NCBI GenBank assembly: GCA_964355925.1
Contig: CAYHFN010000009.1
Location: 31,370 to 95,369, forward strand
Source: UBA8401 sp964355925
Lineage (GTDB): Bacteria; Bacteroidota; Ignavibacteria; UBA10030; UBA8401
Length of the DNA: 64,000 nt
Direction: 5' to 3'
Below, in pieces: positions 1 through 7,329 of this stretch (positions are counted from its first letter, which is position 1; the number at the start of each line of letters is the position of its first letter). A program made the position numbers and the translations under genes. The notes below the pieces were generated by a model. It was not told the origin of the DNA and did no database searches. It worked only from the letters and a program-made list of their open reading frames with translations.

Positions 1-1
1 C

Positions 2-430
2 CTGCGTGACCGACCGGAAGATATTCCCGTCCTAGTTGATCATTATCTGAAACGGATAAAACCGACGCAAAAGATTGTCGTGCCTGACGAATCGTTAAAG
101 AAACTTATGACATATTCCTGGCCCGGCAATGTGCGCGAACTGGAGAATGTCATTCAACGAGCTCTTGTTATGACGCAAGGAAACATGATTGTTATTGATC
201 ACCTTCCCTTCACTTCACACCAAACAATTGAGAACAATAACGCAGGCAATCTCATCCATGATGGGTTTAATCTAAAATCATATTTAGCATCAACTGAAAA
301 AAACCTTATCCTTGAATCACTCAATAAAACAAATTGGAACAGATCAATGGCTTCAAAGCTACTCAACATCAATCGTCGATTGCTCTTCTCTAAGATGTTG
401 TATCATAATATCAAACAAAATAAATCGTAA
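2..430 (+). CDS. Sigma-54-dependent transcriptional activator, C-terminal part (5' end outside window)
   Basis: This reading frame is open from the left edge, so only the last ~142 residues are visible. It begins inside the AAA+ sigma-54 interaction domain: an LRDRPEDIPVL segment, then the WPGNVRELENVIQRAL motif typical of NtrC-family activators. A linker follows, then a Fis-type helix-turn-helix (about the last 45 residues, with NWNRSMASKLLNINRR). Such proteins hydrolyse ATP to open promoters held by RNA polymerase-sigma-54. The N-terminal receiver or sensor domain is cut off by the window, so the signal it answers cannot be read. A GTG at 80 could be mistaken for the start, but homology clearly continues upstream of it. 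Confidence 0.93.
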   Translation: MRDRPEDIPVLVDHYLKRIKPTQKIVVPDESLKKLMTYSWPGNVRELENVIQRALVMTQGNMIVIDHLPFTSHQTIENNNAGNLIHDGFNLKSYLASTEKNLILESLNKTNWNRSMASKLLNINRRLLFSKMLYHNIKQNKS

Positions 431-483
431 CCGCAACTTAGTCCAGCAACTCATATGAGCGCAAGACTTTGTTGCAGTTACGA
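425..483 (+). terminator. Long imperfect hairpin after the sigma-54 activator
   Basis: Bases 425-437 pair with 471-483 (12 of 13 positions) across the stop codon. A smaller 10-bp palindrome (450-459) sits in the loop, and a T-rich stretch follows near 501-512. The position just after the stop fits a terminator. The 11-mer CAGTTACGATT occurs twice (475-485 and 492-502). Confidence 0.45.
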
Positions 484-675
484 TTGCGTTACAGTTACGA
501 TTTGGATTTTTTGAGCGGCATCCCGCTAACGTGAAAAACGAAAGGCGTGAGACGCATGGCGATAAAGCGCAATTTGCTCAGGATAACTGCTATTTCTGCA
601 CCGTGTCGAACCAATGTATAGCAAAAATATCACTGTGCGTAACATATGGTACTAATTACCGATATAGAGAACACC

Positions 676-975
676 CTATTTTTTAAAAAAACTGAACATG
701 CTAGTCAATATTGACTGATCAAGTTTTGAAATAATTTCAAATTCTCCTGAATCTAACCATATTCCATTGCAGGAAAAACATTTATCAATTGTCACTCCTT
801 TAAAGTCAATTTCAGTTAATTCCATTCCACATTTTGGACACCGCATGTGGTGTAACTCTTTCAATTTTTTCTTTTCTTCTACGGCATATAGTTTATTTTT
901 TTCCTCTTCTATTTTTCTTTTTCTTTCCAGTTCCAGTCTGATAAAGTATTCTTCTTCTTTTACTTTTGGTATCAT
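676..975 (-). CDS. Small zinc-ribbon (zf-TFIIB type) protein
   Basis: A 99-residue protein. The N-terminal half is strongly charged and probably helical, rich in Glu, Lys and Arg. The C-terminal half is a TFIIB-type zinc ribbon: CPKCGMEL, then CFSCNGIWLDSGE, giving two CxxC pairs for one zinc ion. The GIWLDSGE segment is characteristic of the bacterial zf-TFIIB family, whose molecular role is not established. The start at 975 is supported by an AAGGA a few bases upstream. It appears monocistronic. Function unknown beyond zinc binding. Confidence 0.8.
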   Translation of the reverse strand: MIPKVKEEEYFIRLELERKRKIEEEKNKLYAVEEKKKLKELHHMRCPKCGMELTEIDFKGVTIDKCFSCNGIWLDSGEFEIISKLDQSILTSMFSFFKK

Positions 976-1019
976 AAAAATGATTCCTTGGTATCTTATT
1001 GAATCGTATTGACAATTAA

Positions 1020-1430
1020 TTAATGTTTGAAAGATCGGACGGATATACTATCATCGTTATTTTTTATATTTAATATTTTTATTTTGATGCGGTAAAACCA
1101 ATGTTCATCAATCCCATTGAGTTGAGCAACAGAACGAAGCCATTGTTCTTCATTGGGATGAAATTCACTATCACAACATGCAAGCGTGAATCCGTCTTTG
1201 ATAAAAGATTTTGCTACTTGCATCGACGAAAACACAGGTGGACTATCTGAGATATATATGTTTTCCAGAATATCATTAATTGCATCCAAGCAAAAAGATG
1301 GTGCAAATCCGAATGATTTGCCAAACTGCATTAACAATGCTTTTTCTTCTTCAAAAATCTTATGATCTTTTCTTATCAGCAGCAGTAATCCCCGAAAATA
1401 ATTACCCGCTTCCAAATTTGATATGTGCAT
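1020..1430 (-). CDS. TerB-like helical domain protein
   Basis: About 136 residues from the ATG at 1430; a TTG at 1460 would add ten residues. The helical sequence contains IRKDHKIFEEEKALLMQFGK, then DGFTLACCDSEFHPNEEQWL. This acidic pattern is repeated twice, as in the TerB (tellurite-resistance-like) fold, where it may bind metal. No signal peptide or membrane segment is visible, so it is likely cytoplasmic. No other ter genes are nearby, so a tellurite role should not be assumed. Neither candidate start has a convincing ribosome-binding site. Confidence 0.65.
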   Translation of the reverse strand: MHISNLEAGNYFRGLLLLIRKDHKIFEEEKALLMQFGKSFGFAPSFCLDAINDILENIYISDSPPVFSSMQVAKSFIKDGFTLACCDSEFHPNEEQWLRSVAQLNGIDEHWFYRIKIKILNIKNNDDSISVRSFKH

Positions 1431-1491
1431 ATCATTATTCTTTTTTATAATGGAAAGCAAGTCATCTATAACAGCATATTGTCTTGGCTAA

Positions 1492-2190
1492 CTATTCAAA
1501 TATTTTTTCCACCATCTGATACCGGCTATGTACTACACTCTCTAGTTTTATTAATGTACTGATCGGTTCTGTTGCACGAACTGCTGAAACGTATTTATTC
1601 ACTGCTTCTGAGAGCAGCTTCCGGCGTTTCTCGTATTGATCTTTCTTTTTCTCCCATCGCTTGGACAACGAGACGGTATCAACCGCATTCATTGCTTTTG
1701 CAAGTTCTTCTGCATTAGTTTTAATCATCATGATGTTATTTTCGGGAATATAATAATGATGAAGTGAATACAATACTCGGTGAAAATCATCGATCTGCTG
1801 CGCTACCGGTCTAACAATGCGTACCATATGTTCATACAACATATGCACATGTTCTGCTGCACGAAGAATTCTTGATGTATCATTTCCCTTAGCACTTTGG
1901 CGATATTCATCAACAGCAGAACGTAACTCACCTTTTTTCTCATCCCATCGCATCTGTTTATCGCGCAAAATTCCCGGCAGCACTGCTGCGGAAAGTGTTG
2001 TATATGCACTGTCTACTTGAGGGAAAAGTTGTTTTAGCGTTTGAATATCTTTTGCGGGCCAAGCTTCATGCCAAAGTGCATAGATCGGTTTATGAAATGC
2101 ATCAAGCTCCGGTACTCTGCCGCTTGTTTCATCCGGCAGTTGTGCCATTAACGGCATTGCAAGAATTACACTAATAATCAATTTTTTCAT
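1492..2190 (-). CDS. Exported helical protein of unknown function
   Basis: About 232 residues. The ATG at 2190 is chosen because GGAG lies 8-12 bases upstream and a good signal peptide follows (KKLIISVILAMPLMAQ, cleavage after about residue 17). The mature part has many charged residues and looks all-helical, with two similar halves. Each half has a WxxKK segment (MRWDEKKGEL and RWEKKKDQYEKR) followed by a helix, suggesting an internal duplication. No catalytic motif is recognised. It lies just downstream of the rubrerythrin gene on the same strand, with a 116-base gap. Confidence 0.7.
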   Translation of the reverse strand: MKKLIISVILAMPLMAQLPDETSGRVPELDAFHKPIYALWHEAWPAKDIQTLKQLFPQVDSAYTTLSAAVLPGILRDKQMRWDEKKGELRSAVDEYRQSAKGNDTSRILRAAEHVHMLYEHMVRIVRPVAQQIDDFHRVLYSLHHYYIPENNIMMIKTNAEELAKAMNAVDTVSLSKRWEKKKDQYEKRRKLLSEAVNKYVSAVRATEPISTLIKLESVVHSRYQMVEKIFE

Positions 2191-2306
2191 GTTATTTTCT
2201 CCGTGGGTATTAATCATAGAGTATAGTAAGGAAAGAAATATTTAAAACACGAAGGAATTTTGTAGTAAAACAAAATTCCGATTCGCTTTAATGGTTAATA
2301 TACTAT

Positions 2307-2927
2307 TTATGCACCGATTGTAATAAATCGTTCTTTCGGTGTCATAGAAATACCACATCGGGCAGGTGCTTCGCCATCATAGGTGTTTCCGCAGGTCTGG
2401 CAGACCATATATTTTGAAGGAAGTGTATTCTCTTTATTTGCTTTCAATTGCTCAATCGCATTTTTGTATAATGCCTGATGTTTCTTTTCTGTTTGATATG
2501 CATAATTGAATGAGATCAAAGCAAGATTTACAGTTTCTTTTTGTGCTTGTTTAATGAACTCGGGATACATTGTAGCAATCTCGTATGATTCTCCCTTATA
2601 GGCATCTTCTAAATTTTCTTTCGTAGATTTCACGGAATATTCGGGTTTAAAATCTTCCATGACAACTCCAAGTTGTTCTAATACCGCGCGGTGATTTGTT
2701 GCATGGATTAATTCTGCTTTCGATGCTGCTTCAAACAAGACCGCAATTTTGGAGAATCCTTCTTCTTTTGCTTTTTGAGAATATGCGGCATACTTTGCGC
2801 TAGCTGTCGTTTCCCCTTTAATAGCTGCTTTAATGTTGGTAATTGTCTTTGTTTGGTCTTTGGCAAAGCCAAATAAACTTACCGCAAACATTGCAAGTAT
2901 TATGGCGAATAATGAACGTGATTTCAT
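2307..2927 (-). CDS. Exported rubrerythrin with atypical rubredoxin domain
   Basis: About 206 residues from the ATG at 2927, preceded by GAAAGG. A signal peptide (SRSLFAIILAMFAVSLFGFA) comes first, unusual because most rubrerythrins are cytoplasmic. The four-helix diiron domain retains its ligands: KGE, LFE and ELIH in the first half, KGE and EKKH in the second. The C-terminal rubredoxin-like domain has CQTC, but the second pair reads CGIS, so the fourth iron-binding cysteine is serine. Rubrerythrins reduce peroxide with electrons passing through the rubredoxin site; here that site may be altered. The promoter carries the four-hexamer operator at 3005-3043. Confidence 0.88.
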   Translation of the reverse strand: MKSRSLFAIILAMFAVSLFGFAKDQTKTITNIKAAIKGETTASAKYAAYSQKAKEEGFSKIAVLFEAASKAELIHATNHRAVLEQLGVVMEDFKPEYSVKSTKENLEDAYKGESYEIATMYPEFIKQAQKETVNLALISFNYAYQTEKKHQALYKNAIEQLKANKENTLPSKYMVCQTCGNTYDGEAPARCGISMTPKERFITIGA

Positions 2928-2987
2928 TGATGAACCTTTCAAATTTGTGAATTGATTAAAGTATGGTTGTGTAAATGTTATGGCACA

Positions 2988-3043
2988 AATATACATACGG
3001 AAACCTTAAACCATTCTAAAGTGATTCTTAAAATTTGCTTAAT
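2988..3043 (-). promoter_or_regulatory. Rubrerythrin promoter with four-hexamer 11-bp-phased operator
   Basis: Read on the plus strand, hexamers CTTAAA (3005), CTAAAG (3016), CTTAAA (3027) and CTTAAT (3038) are each separated by exactly 5 bases, giving an 11-bp period. On the minus strand a TATATT -10-like box (2993-2988), preceded by TG, lies 11 bases past the last hexamer. The same architecture recurs at 5664-5719. Tandem YTTAAR-N5-YTTAAR sites are typical of OmpR/PmrA-type regulators, and such a regulator is encoded at 4442-5110. Repeats and spacing are seen directly; the binding protein is inferred. Confidence 0.72.
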
Positions 3044-3059
3044 TATATAAAAACTGTTT

Positions 3060-4445
3060 TTACGGGAAAATAATAGTGAATGTTGTTCCAACAGCAGGAG
3101 TGCTTTGAACAGATATTTCGAGGTGTTGTAGTTCGGTTAATTGTTTTACAATGGCTAATCCGATTCCTTTTCCGGCTATTTGCGATGTTCGGGATTCATC
3201 CACACGGTAAAAACGATCGAATATTTTCCCAATTTGTTCTTCCGGAATCCCGCTTCCGTGATCTGATATTGAACACAATATTTTTTCACTAACTTTTTTA
3301 ATCGATACTTCAACTAATTGATTTTTAAATGAATATTTTATCGCATTGGAAATGATATTTTCCAGGATAATATTCATCATCGAAATATCCGCTTTAACGA
3401 AATATTTATCGGTTGTATGCAGACATAACACAATATTTTTCTCGGATGATGCATAATGCAGACGTTGGAACGAATCCTCGATTAATTTGTTAAGGTCTGC
3501 TTCCACAATGGTTGGTTTGGTCTTTCCACTTTCAAATCGAGCAAACTCAAGCAATTGATCAACCAGTATTGACATTCGATCTACTTCGCTGATAACATAT
3601 TGAATCTTTTCAATATATTGTTCACGCTCTCGCGGTTTGCGTATTAATACTTCCAACGTTCCTTTAATCACTGAAAGCGGTGTCCGTAATTCATGCGACG
3701 CATCGGCGGTGAATTGTTTTTCGCGAAGGACAACATCTTTTAGGCGATCAAGAAGATCATTAATAGTTTGCGCAAGGGTGTAAATCTCATCTTTATTTTG
3801 AGGAAGTTGAATACGCTCGTTTAGGTTTTCTTTGGTGATTTTTTCTGCCGTGGAAATTACTGTATTGATTGGGGCAATCGAACGTCCAGCAATGAAGCGT
3901 GAAATCAAAAACAACACTATCAACACAATAGGATAACCGATCAATAATGTCTTCCTCAGATTTTTAAGGACAATAGCCGATTCCTGCAGCGGAATAGCAA
4001 TGATTAAATGCGCAAGTATTTTTCCCGTTGGATTTTTAATGGGAACCTGTAATTGCCGGATAGGAGCTGCAGATAACAGTGTGTCGTAATATGATTTAGT
4101 GTTTCTCTTTAGCGGATTGAAATACAATGATCCCTGGCGAAGATTTGGTGTTCGTTTGATAATATTCCCGGCAGTATCAACAATTTCAATGAAAGTAGGA
4201 TTCACTTCTATCTGTCCATGTTCTTTCTCCGTCCATTCATTTGGGTTTGAAAAGACAATCACATTATCAAGGACAACAATAGAGGAATAGACTTCCTGAG
4301 TCTCTGCGTCAAGGTCATCGTCTAGATGATTATAGACTGTCTTAAATATAACAATGTAAATAAGGGAAAATAATGCGGCAATAAGTAAAGCGGTAACAGC
4401 AATGTACGTAAACGCAATCCTATTTCGTAAATTAAGATATCTCAT
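3060..4445 (-). CDS. Membrane sensor histidine kinase (HAMP-HisKA-HATPase)
   Basis: 461 residues. A first membrane helix (~12-35) is followed by a periplasmic sensor of ~130 residues, a second helix (~165-184) and a HAMP linker (~186-240). The DHp domain has phospho-accepting His251 in ASHELRTPLS. The ATPase domain carries N, G1 (SDHGSGIP) and G2 (GKGIGLAI) boxes. The start overlaps the stop of the upstream response regulator by 4 bases, so the two are translationally coupled partners. The overall layout resembles heavy-metal and envelope-stress kinases of the CusS/QseC/PmrB type. The ligand cannot be read from the sequence. Confidence 0.93.
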   Translation of the reverse strand: MRYLNLRNRIAFTYIAVTALLIAALFSLIYIVIFKTVYNHLDDDLDAETQEVYSSIVVLDNVIVFSNPNEWTEKEHGQIEVNPTFIEIVDTAGNIIKRTPNLRQGSLYFNPLKRNTKSYYDTLLSAAPIRQLQVPIKNPTGKILAHLIIAIPLQESAIVLKNLRKTLLIGYPIVLIVLFLISRFIAGRSIAPINTVISTAEKITKENLNERIQLPQNKDEIYTLAQTINDLLDRLKDVVLREKQFTADASHELRTPLSVIKGTLEVLIRKPREREQYIEKIQYVISEVDRMSILVDQLLEFARFESGKTKPTIVEADLNKLIEDSFQRLHYASSEKNIVLCLHTTDKYFVKADISMMNIILENIISNAIKYSFKNQLVEVSIKKVSEKILCSISDHGSGIPEEQIGKIFDRFYRVDESRTSQIAGKGIGLAIVKQLTELQHLEISVQSTPAVGTTFTIIFP

Positions 4446-5110
4446 TCTTCTCGAGCAATATACCCTACTCCCCGCACTGTTTGAATAAAATTGGTACTAT
4501 CGTCACCATGGAGTTTTTTGCGAAGAGCGTTAATGTACACATCAATGACAGAGGTATCCGCATCAAAATGAATATCCCACACGTGTTCAATAATACGCGT
4601 GCGCGTGCATACTTTATTTTTATTTCGAAGAAGAAATTCCAACAATGCAAACTCCTTTTGCGTCAATGCGATTTCTTTTTGATTTTTTCGAACGACATGT
4701 TTATCAATATCCATTTCAATATCGCTTATCGTTAGCGTTGTTTGCTCTCCCTCGTGTGTTCGCAATTGTACGCGGATCCGAACGAGTAATTCTTCAAACG
4801 CAAACGGCTTTTTAATATAATCATTCGCCCCCGATTCCAATCCAAACACAGTGTCTTGAACGGTATCTTTTGCTGTCAAAAAAATAATCGGTACAACAAT
4901 ATCTTTCTTTCGAATCTGACGGCAAACTTCAATACCGCTCAATCCGGGAAGCATCCAATCCAAAAGAATAATGTCGTATTCATTTTCAACGGAAAGATCC
5001 AAACCCTTTTTCCCATCAACTGCAACATCAACGGCAAATCCTTCTTCCTTTAAACCATCGCGCAGAAAATTCGCAATGCCTTTTTCATCTTCAACAACAA
5101 GGATTCGCAT
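4442..5110 (-). CDS. OmpR/PhoB-family response regulator
   Basis: 222 residues from the ATG at 5110; longer upstream extension would run into the DUF2231 gene. The receiver domain has the acidic pair (VVEDE) and phospho-acceptor Asp51 (ILLDWMLP), with the conserved Lys in YIKKPF. The winged-helix DNA-binding domain (~125-222) includes LTQKEFALLEFL and RGVGYIAR. It is the second gene of DUF2231-regulator-kinase. This family binds tandem sites at 11-bp spacing; such arrays stand at 5681-5719, upstream of this operon, and at 3005-3043, upstream of rubrerythrin, making it the likely regulator of both. Confidence 0.94.
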   Translation of the reverse strand: MRILVVEDEKGIANFLRDGLKEEGFAVDVAVDGKKGLDLSVENEYDIILLDWMLPGLSGIEVCRQIRKKDIVVPIIFLTAKDTVQDTVFGLESGANDYIKKPFAFEELLVRIRVQLRTHEGEQTTLTISDIEMDIDKHVVRKNQKEIALTQKEFALLEFLLRNKNKVCTRTRIIEHVWDIHFDADTSVIDVYINALRKKLHGDDSTNFIQTVRGVGYIAREE

Positions 5111-5126
5111 AGTATTTAATTCTGAG

Positions 5127-5636
5127 TTAATCTTTATCTTCTTTTGTATTTTCAGTTTCGGTAGCAGTAGAATCGGACGGCATTGAACCAAATCCCAAAT
5201 CTAACTGAACACCGGCGGCATGTTTATAGACTAATTCTCCGCCATAAAATCCGGTTCGCGCAACAGAAAGAACCGCGCAAAGAAAAATTACATAAGCAGC
5301 AATTTTATACACTCCGGAATATTTTTTGAATATCACAATTGCAATTCTCACAATCGCAGCAATAACGGCAAGCCACAACGTTAATTCTGCTGCTCCTTCG
5401 TGATTTTCCAGCGCAAGTTTTAATGTGCCGACTTCCGTAATTCCATCACCAGCATTTTGGCCGGAAAGATACGCGGCACCGGCTCCCATTGCTCCTAAAA
5501 GTAGCAAATAAAATCCCGCAGTGCTAAAAAATTCTTTTTTAGTTATCAGCCCAATTGTTTCGGAAAGAAATCCGACCATCAGAAGAGCTATTGGAAAATG
5601 AACAAGCATTGGATGAATATGAGTTAGATCTGGCAT
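5127..5636 (-). CDS. DUF2231-family membrane protein
   Basis: 169 residues from the ATG at 5636, with AAAGGA upstream. It begins PDLTHIHPMLVHFPIALL, the conserved His-containing opening of DUF2231 proteins. Four hydrophobic helices follow, plus RTGFYGGELVYKHAAGVQ, the other conserved block of the family. The histidines could ligate heme or metal, which is known for neither this protein nor most relatives. It is the first gene of the operon with the response regulator (17-base gap) and the kinase, so it may act in sensing or be a target of the system. The C-terminal tail is acidic and low in complexity. Confidence 0.82.
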   Translation of the reverse strand: MPDLTHIHPMLVHFPIALLMVGFLSETIGLITKKEFFSTAGFYLLLLGAMGAGAAYLSGQNAGDGITEVGTLKLALENHEGAAELTLWLAVIAAIVRIAIVIFKKYSGVYKIAAYVIFLCAVLSVARTGFYGGELVYKHAAGVQLDLGFGSMPSDSTATETENTKEDKD

Positions 5637-5663
5637 ACGATAGTCCTTTCGATTTTTTCCTCT

Positions 5664-5719
5664 AAGATACAACTCACTTCTTTAAGACTTACTAAAGCTA
5701 TTCTTAAGATTTGCTTAAA
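5664..5719. promoter_or_regulatory. Divergent operator shared with rubrerythrin promoter
   Basis: Four hexamers with exact N5 spacing on the plus strand: TTTAAG (5681), CTAAAG (5692), CTTAAG (5703), CTTAAA (5714). The sequence from 5692 to 5721 closely matches 3016-3045. On the minus strand a TATCTT box (5669-5664) lies 11 bases from the last hexamer, identical to the spacing at the rubrerythrin gene. It sits between the DUF2231-regulator-kinase operon (minus) and the cytochrome genes (plus). A possible plus-strand promoter is TTGCTG-N17-TAAATT (5744-5772). Autoregulation by the 4442-5110 regulator is inferred. Confidence 0.75.
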
Positions 5720-5795
5720 TATGCATTCCGGGACGAAATGCTATTGCTGTGAAAAGTAAGTTTCTCTAAATTATAAAAACATTTAACAGACAACC

Positions 5796-6374
5796 ATGCG
5801 CTTACAATTTTCGTTGAAACAAATATTTCCTTCTCTCATTCTGTATCTTTTCCTGATCCTTGGTGCAATATTTTTTGATTATCTCCTGCATTTATTGAAT
5901 CTGGTTTGGATTGGTCGGTATTTTGGTATTATTGGGAGCGTTCTGATCATTGTATCATTTCTCTATTCGATGAAAAAAAGAAAAATGATAATGTGGGGTT
6001 CCCCGAAGATATTATTGCAATCGCACGAACTAATGGGCTGGATTGGTGCGTTGATGATCCTCATTCATGGCGGGATACATTTCAACGCCGTTATTCCTTG
6101 GCTTACATTGTTGTTCATGCTTATTGTTGTAGGGAGTGGAATTACAGGGAAATATCTGCTGAAAGAAGCAAAAGAGAGAATGAAAAGTAAAGAAAACGAA
6201 TTGCGTCAAAATAATTTCACGGAACAAGAGATCGAACAGGAATTACTTTCACACTCACTGTTGGTGGATACCATGCAGCAATGGAGAAGGGTTCATATGC
6301 CGCTGTCAATGATCTTCTTTGCATTGGCATTACTTCATATCGTTTTCACCATACTTCTGTGGAGATGGAATTGA
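5796..6374 (+). CDS. Membrane b-type cytochrome-like protein
   Basis: 192 residues with about five membrane helices and a charged, probably coiled-coil loop (~118-150, KEAKERMKSKENELRQ). Histidines occur within or next to helices (QSHELMGW, LIHGGIHF, RRVHMPL, LLHIVF), spaced as for bis-heme coordination in cytochrome b561 / ferric-reductase-like proteins. The next gene, a decaheme cytochrome c, overlaps by 10 bases. The pair therefore probably moves electrons from quinol through the membrane to periplasmic hemes. Heme binding is inferred from histidine placement; the exact family is not certain. Confidence 0.72.
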   Translation: MRLQFSLKQIFPSLILYLFLILGAIFFDYLLHLLNLVWIGRYFGIIGSVLIIVSFLYSMKKRKMIMWGSPKILLQSHELMGWIGALMILIHGGIHFNAVIPWLTLLFMLIVVGSGITGKYLLKEAKERMKSKENELRQNNFTEQEIEQELLSHSLLVDTMQQWRRVHMPLSMIFFALALLHIVFTILLWRWN

Positions 6375-7273
6375 ATCGAACATATCTGACATTAGCCATA
6401 ACTCTTATGGTTGGATCTGTAGCGGCTTTCCTTTTTCCGTATTACTCTATCACCCCTGGAGTTCTTATTGAAAATCACCAGATACTACAGAACGATTGTC
6501 TTGCTTGTCATTCCCCTGTCAAAGGGGCAACAACTGAAAAATGTATCCGCTGCCATTCCCTTTCATCCATAGGGAAAACCACTGTTGCAGGAGTTGCAAT
6601 TGTTCCAGAGAACACAAAAAGCAGTTTAATACACCGTTCCATCGAATCTATTGAATGCTTTTATTGCCACACGGAACATCAGGGACGATCGAAAGAAACT
6701 GCGACCATGAAGTTCACGCATACTGTACTCACAGCGGGTGCTCAGAAGAACTGTGCAAACTGCCACCGCAAACCAAATACGCCAATCCACACGATCCAAA
6801 ATATCCAATGTTCTGAATGTCACTCTATCGACAAATGGAGCAAAATTACGCTCAACCATGCTTTGCTTGGAACTCAAGTGAATAATTGCACAGTTTGTCA
6901 CGTGAAGAACATCCCAACCGATGAATTGCATTCGGTGATCAAATCAAAAAATCAATGTGGAATCTGCCATAACTACAACGCATGGAAACCTTCAACATAC
7001 GATCATACGAAGTACTTCCGATTTGATAACAACCATCCCTCGAGATGTGCAGACTGCCATGCTCTTGCCAACGGGTTTTCCACCTATACGTGTTATAATT
7101 GCCATGAACATTCGAAAACTGAAATTGCTGTTAAACATCAGGAAGAAGGGATCCCTAATTTTGCAAACTGTGTAAAATGTCATCGGTCAGGGAATGGACA
7201 CGAGGTTATCGGAAAAGAACAAAATGATGAACGCAGATCTTCAAAAAGAGAACACGATGATGAACGCGATTAA
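6365..7273 (+). CDS. Decaheme c-type cytochrome
   Basis: About 302 residues from the ATG at 6365, which leads straight into an uncleaved or cleavable signal/anchor helix (YLTLAITLMVGSVAAFLF). Ten CxxCH heme-attachment motifs are visible: CLACH, CIRCH, CFYCH, CANCH, CSECH, CTVCH, CGICH, CADCH, CYNCH and CVKCH. Additional histidines between them could be distal ligands. The C-terminal ~20 residues are highly charged. It overlaps the b-type cytochrome gene by 10 bases and precedes a TonB-dependent receptor by 56 bases. It most likely acts as a periplasmic electron carrier; the terminal acceptor is unknown. Confidence 0.94.
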   Translation: MELNRTYLTLAITLMVGSVAAFLFPYYSITPGVLIENHQILQNDCLACHSPVKGATTEKCIRCHSLSSIGKTTVAGVAIVPENTKSSLIHRSIESIECFYCHTEHQGRSKETATMKFTHTVLTAGAQKNCANCHRKPNTPIHTIQNIQCSECHSIDKWSKITLNHALLGTQVNNCTVCHVKNIPTDELHSVIKSKNQCGICHNYNAWKPSTYDHTKYFRFDNNHPSRCADCHALANGFSTYTCYNCHEHSKTEIAVKHQEEGIPNFANCVKCHRSGNGHEVIGKEQNDERRSSKREHDDERD

Positions 7274-7329
7274 GTTAGATATCAAGGGTAATAATTTAAT
7301 TCACAGTTGATAAGCAGGTAAAACTAACA

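Noticed and set aside
1020..1430. Tellurite resistance operon
   Set aside because: Only a TerB-like domain is seen; no other ter genes are adjacent.
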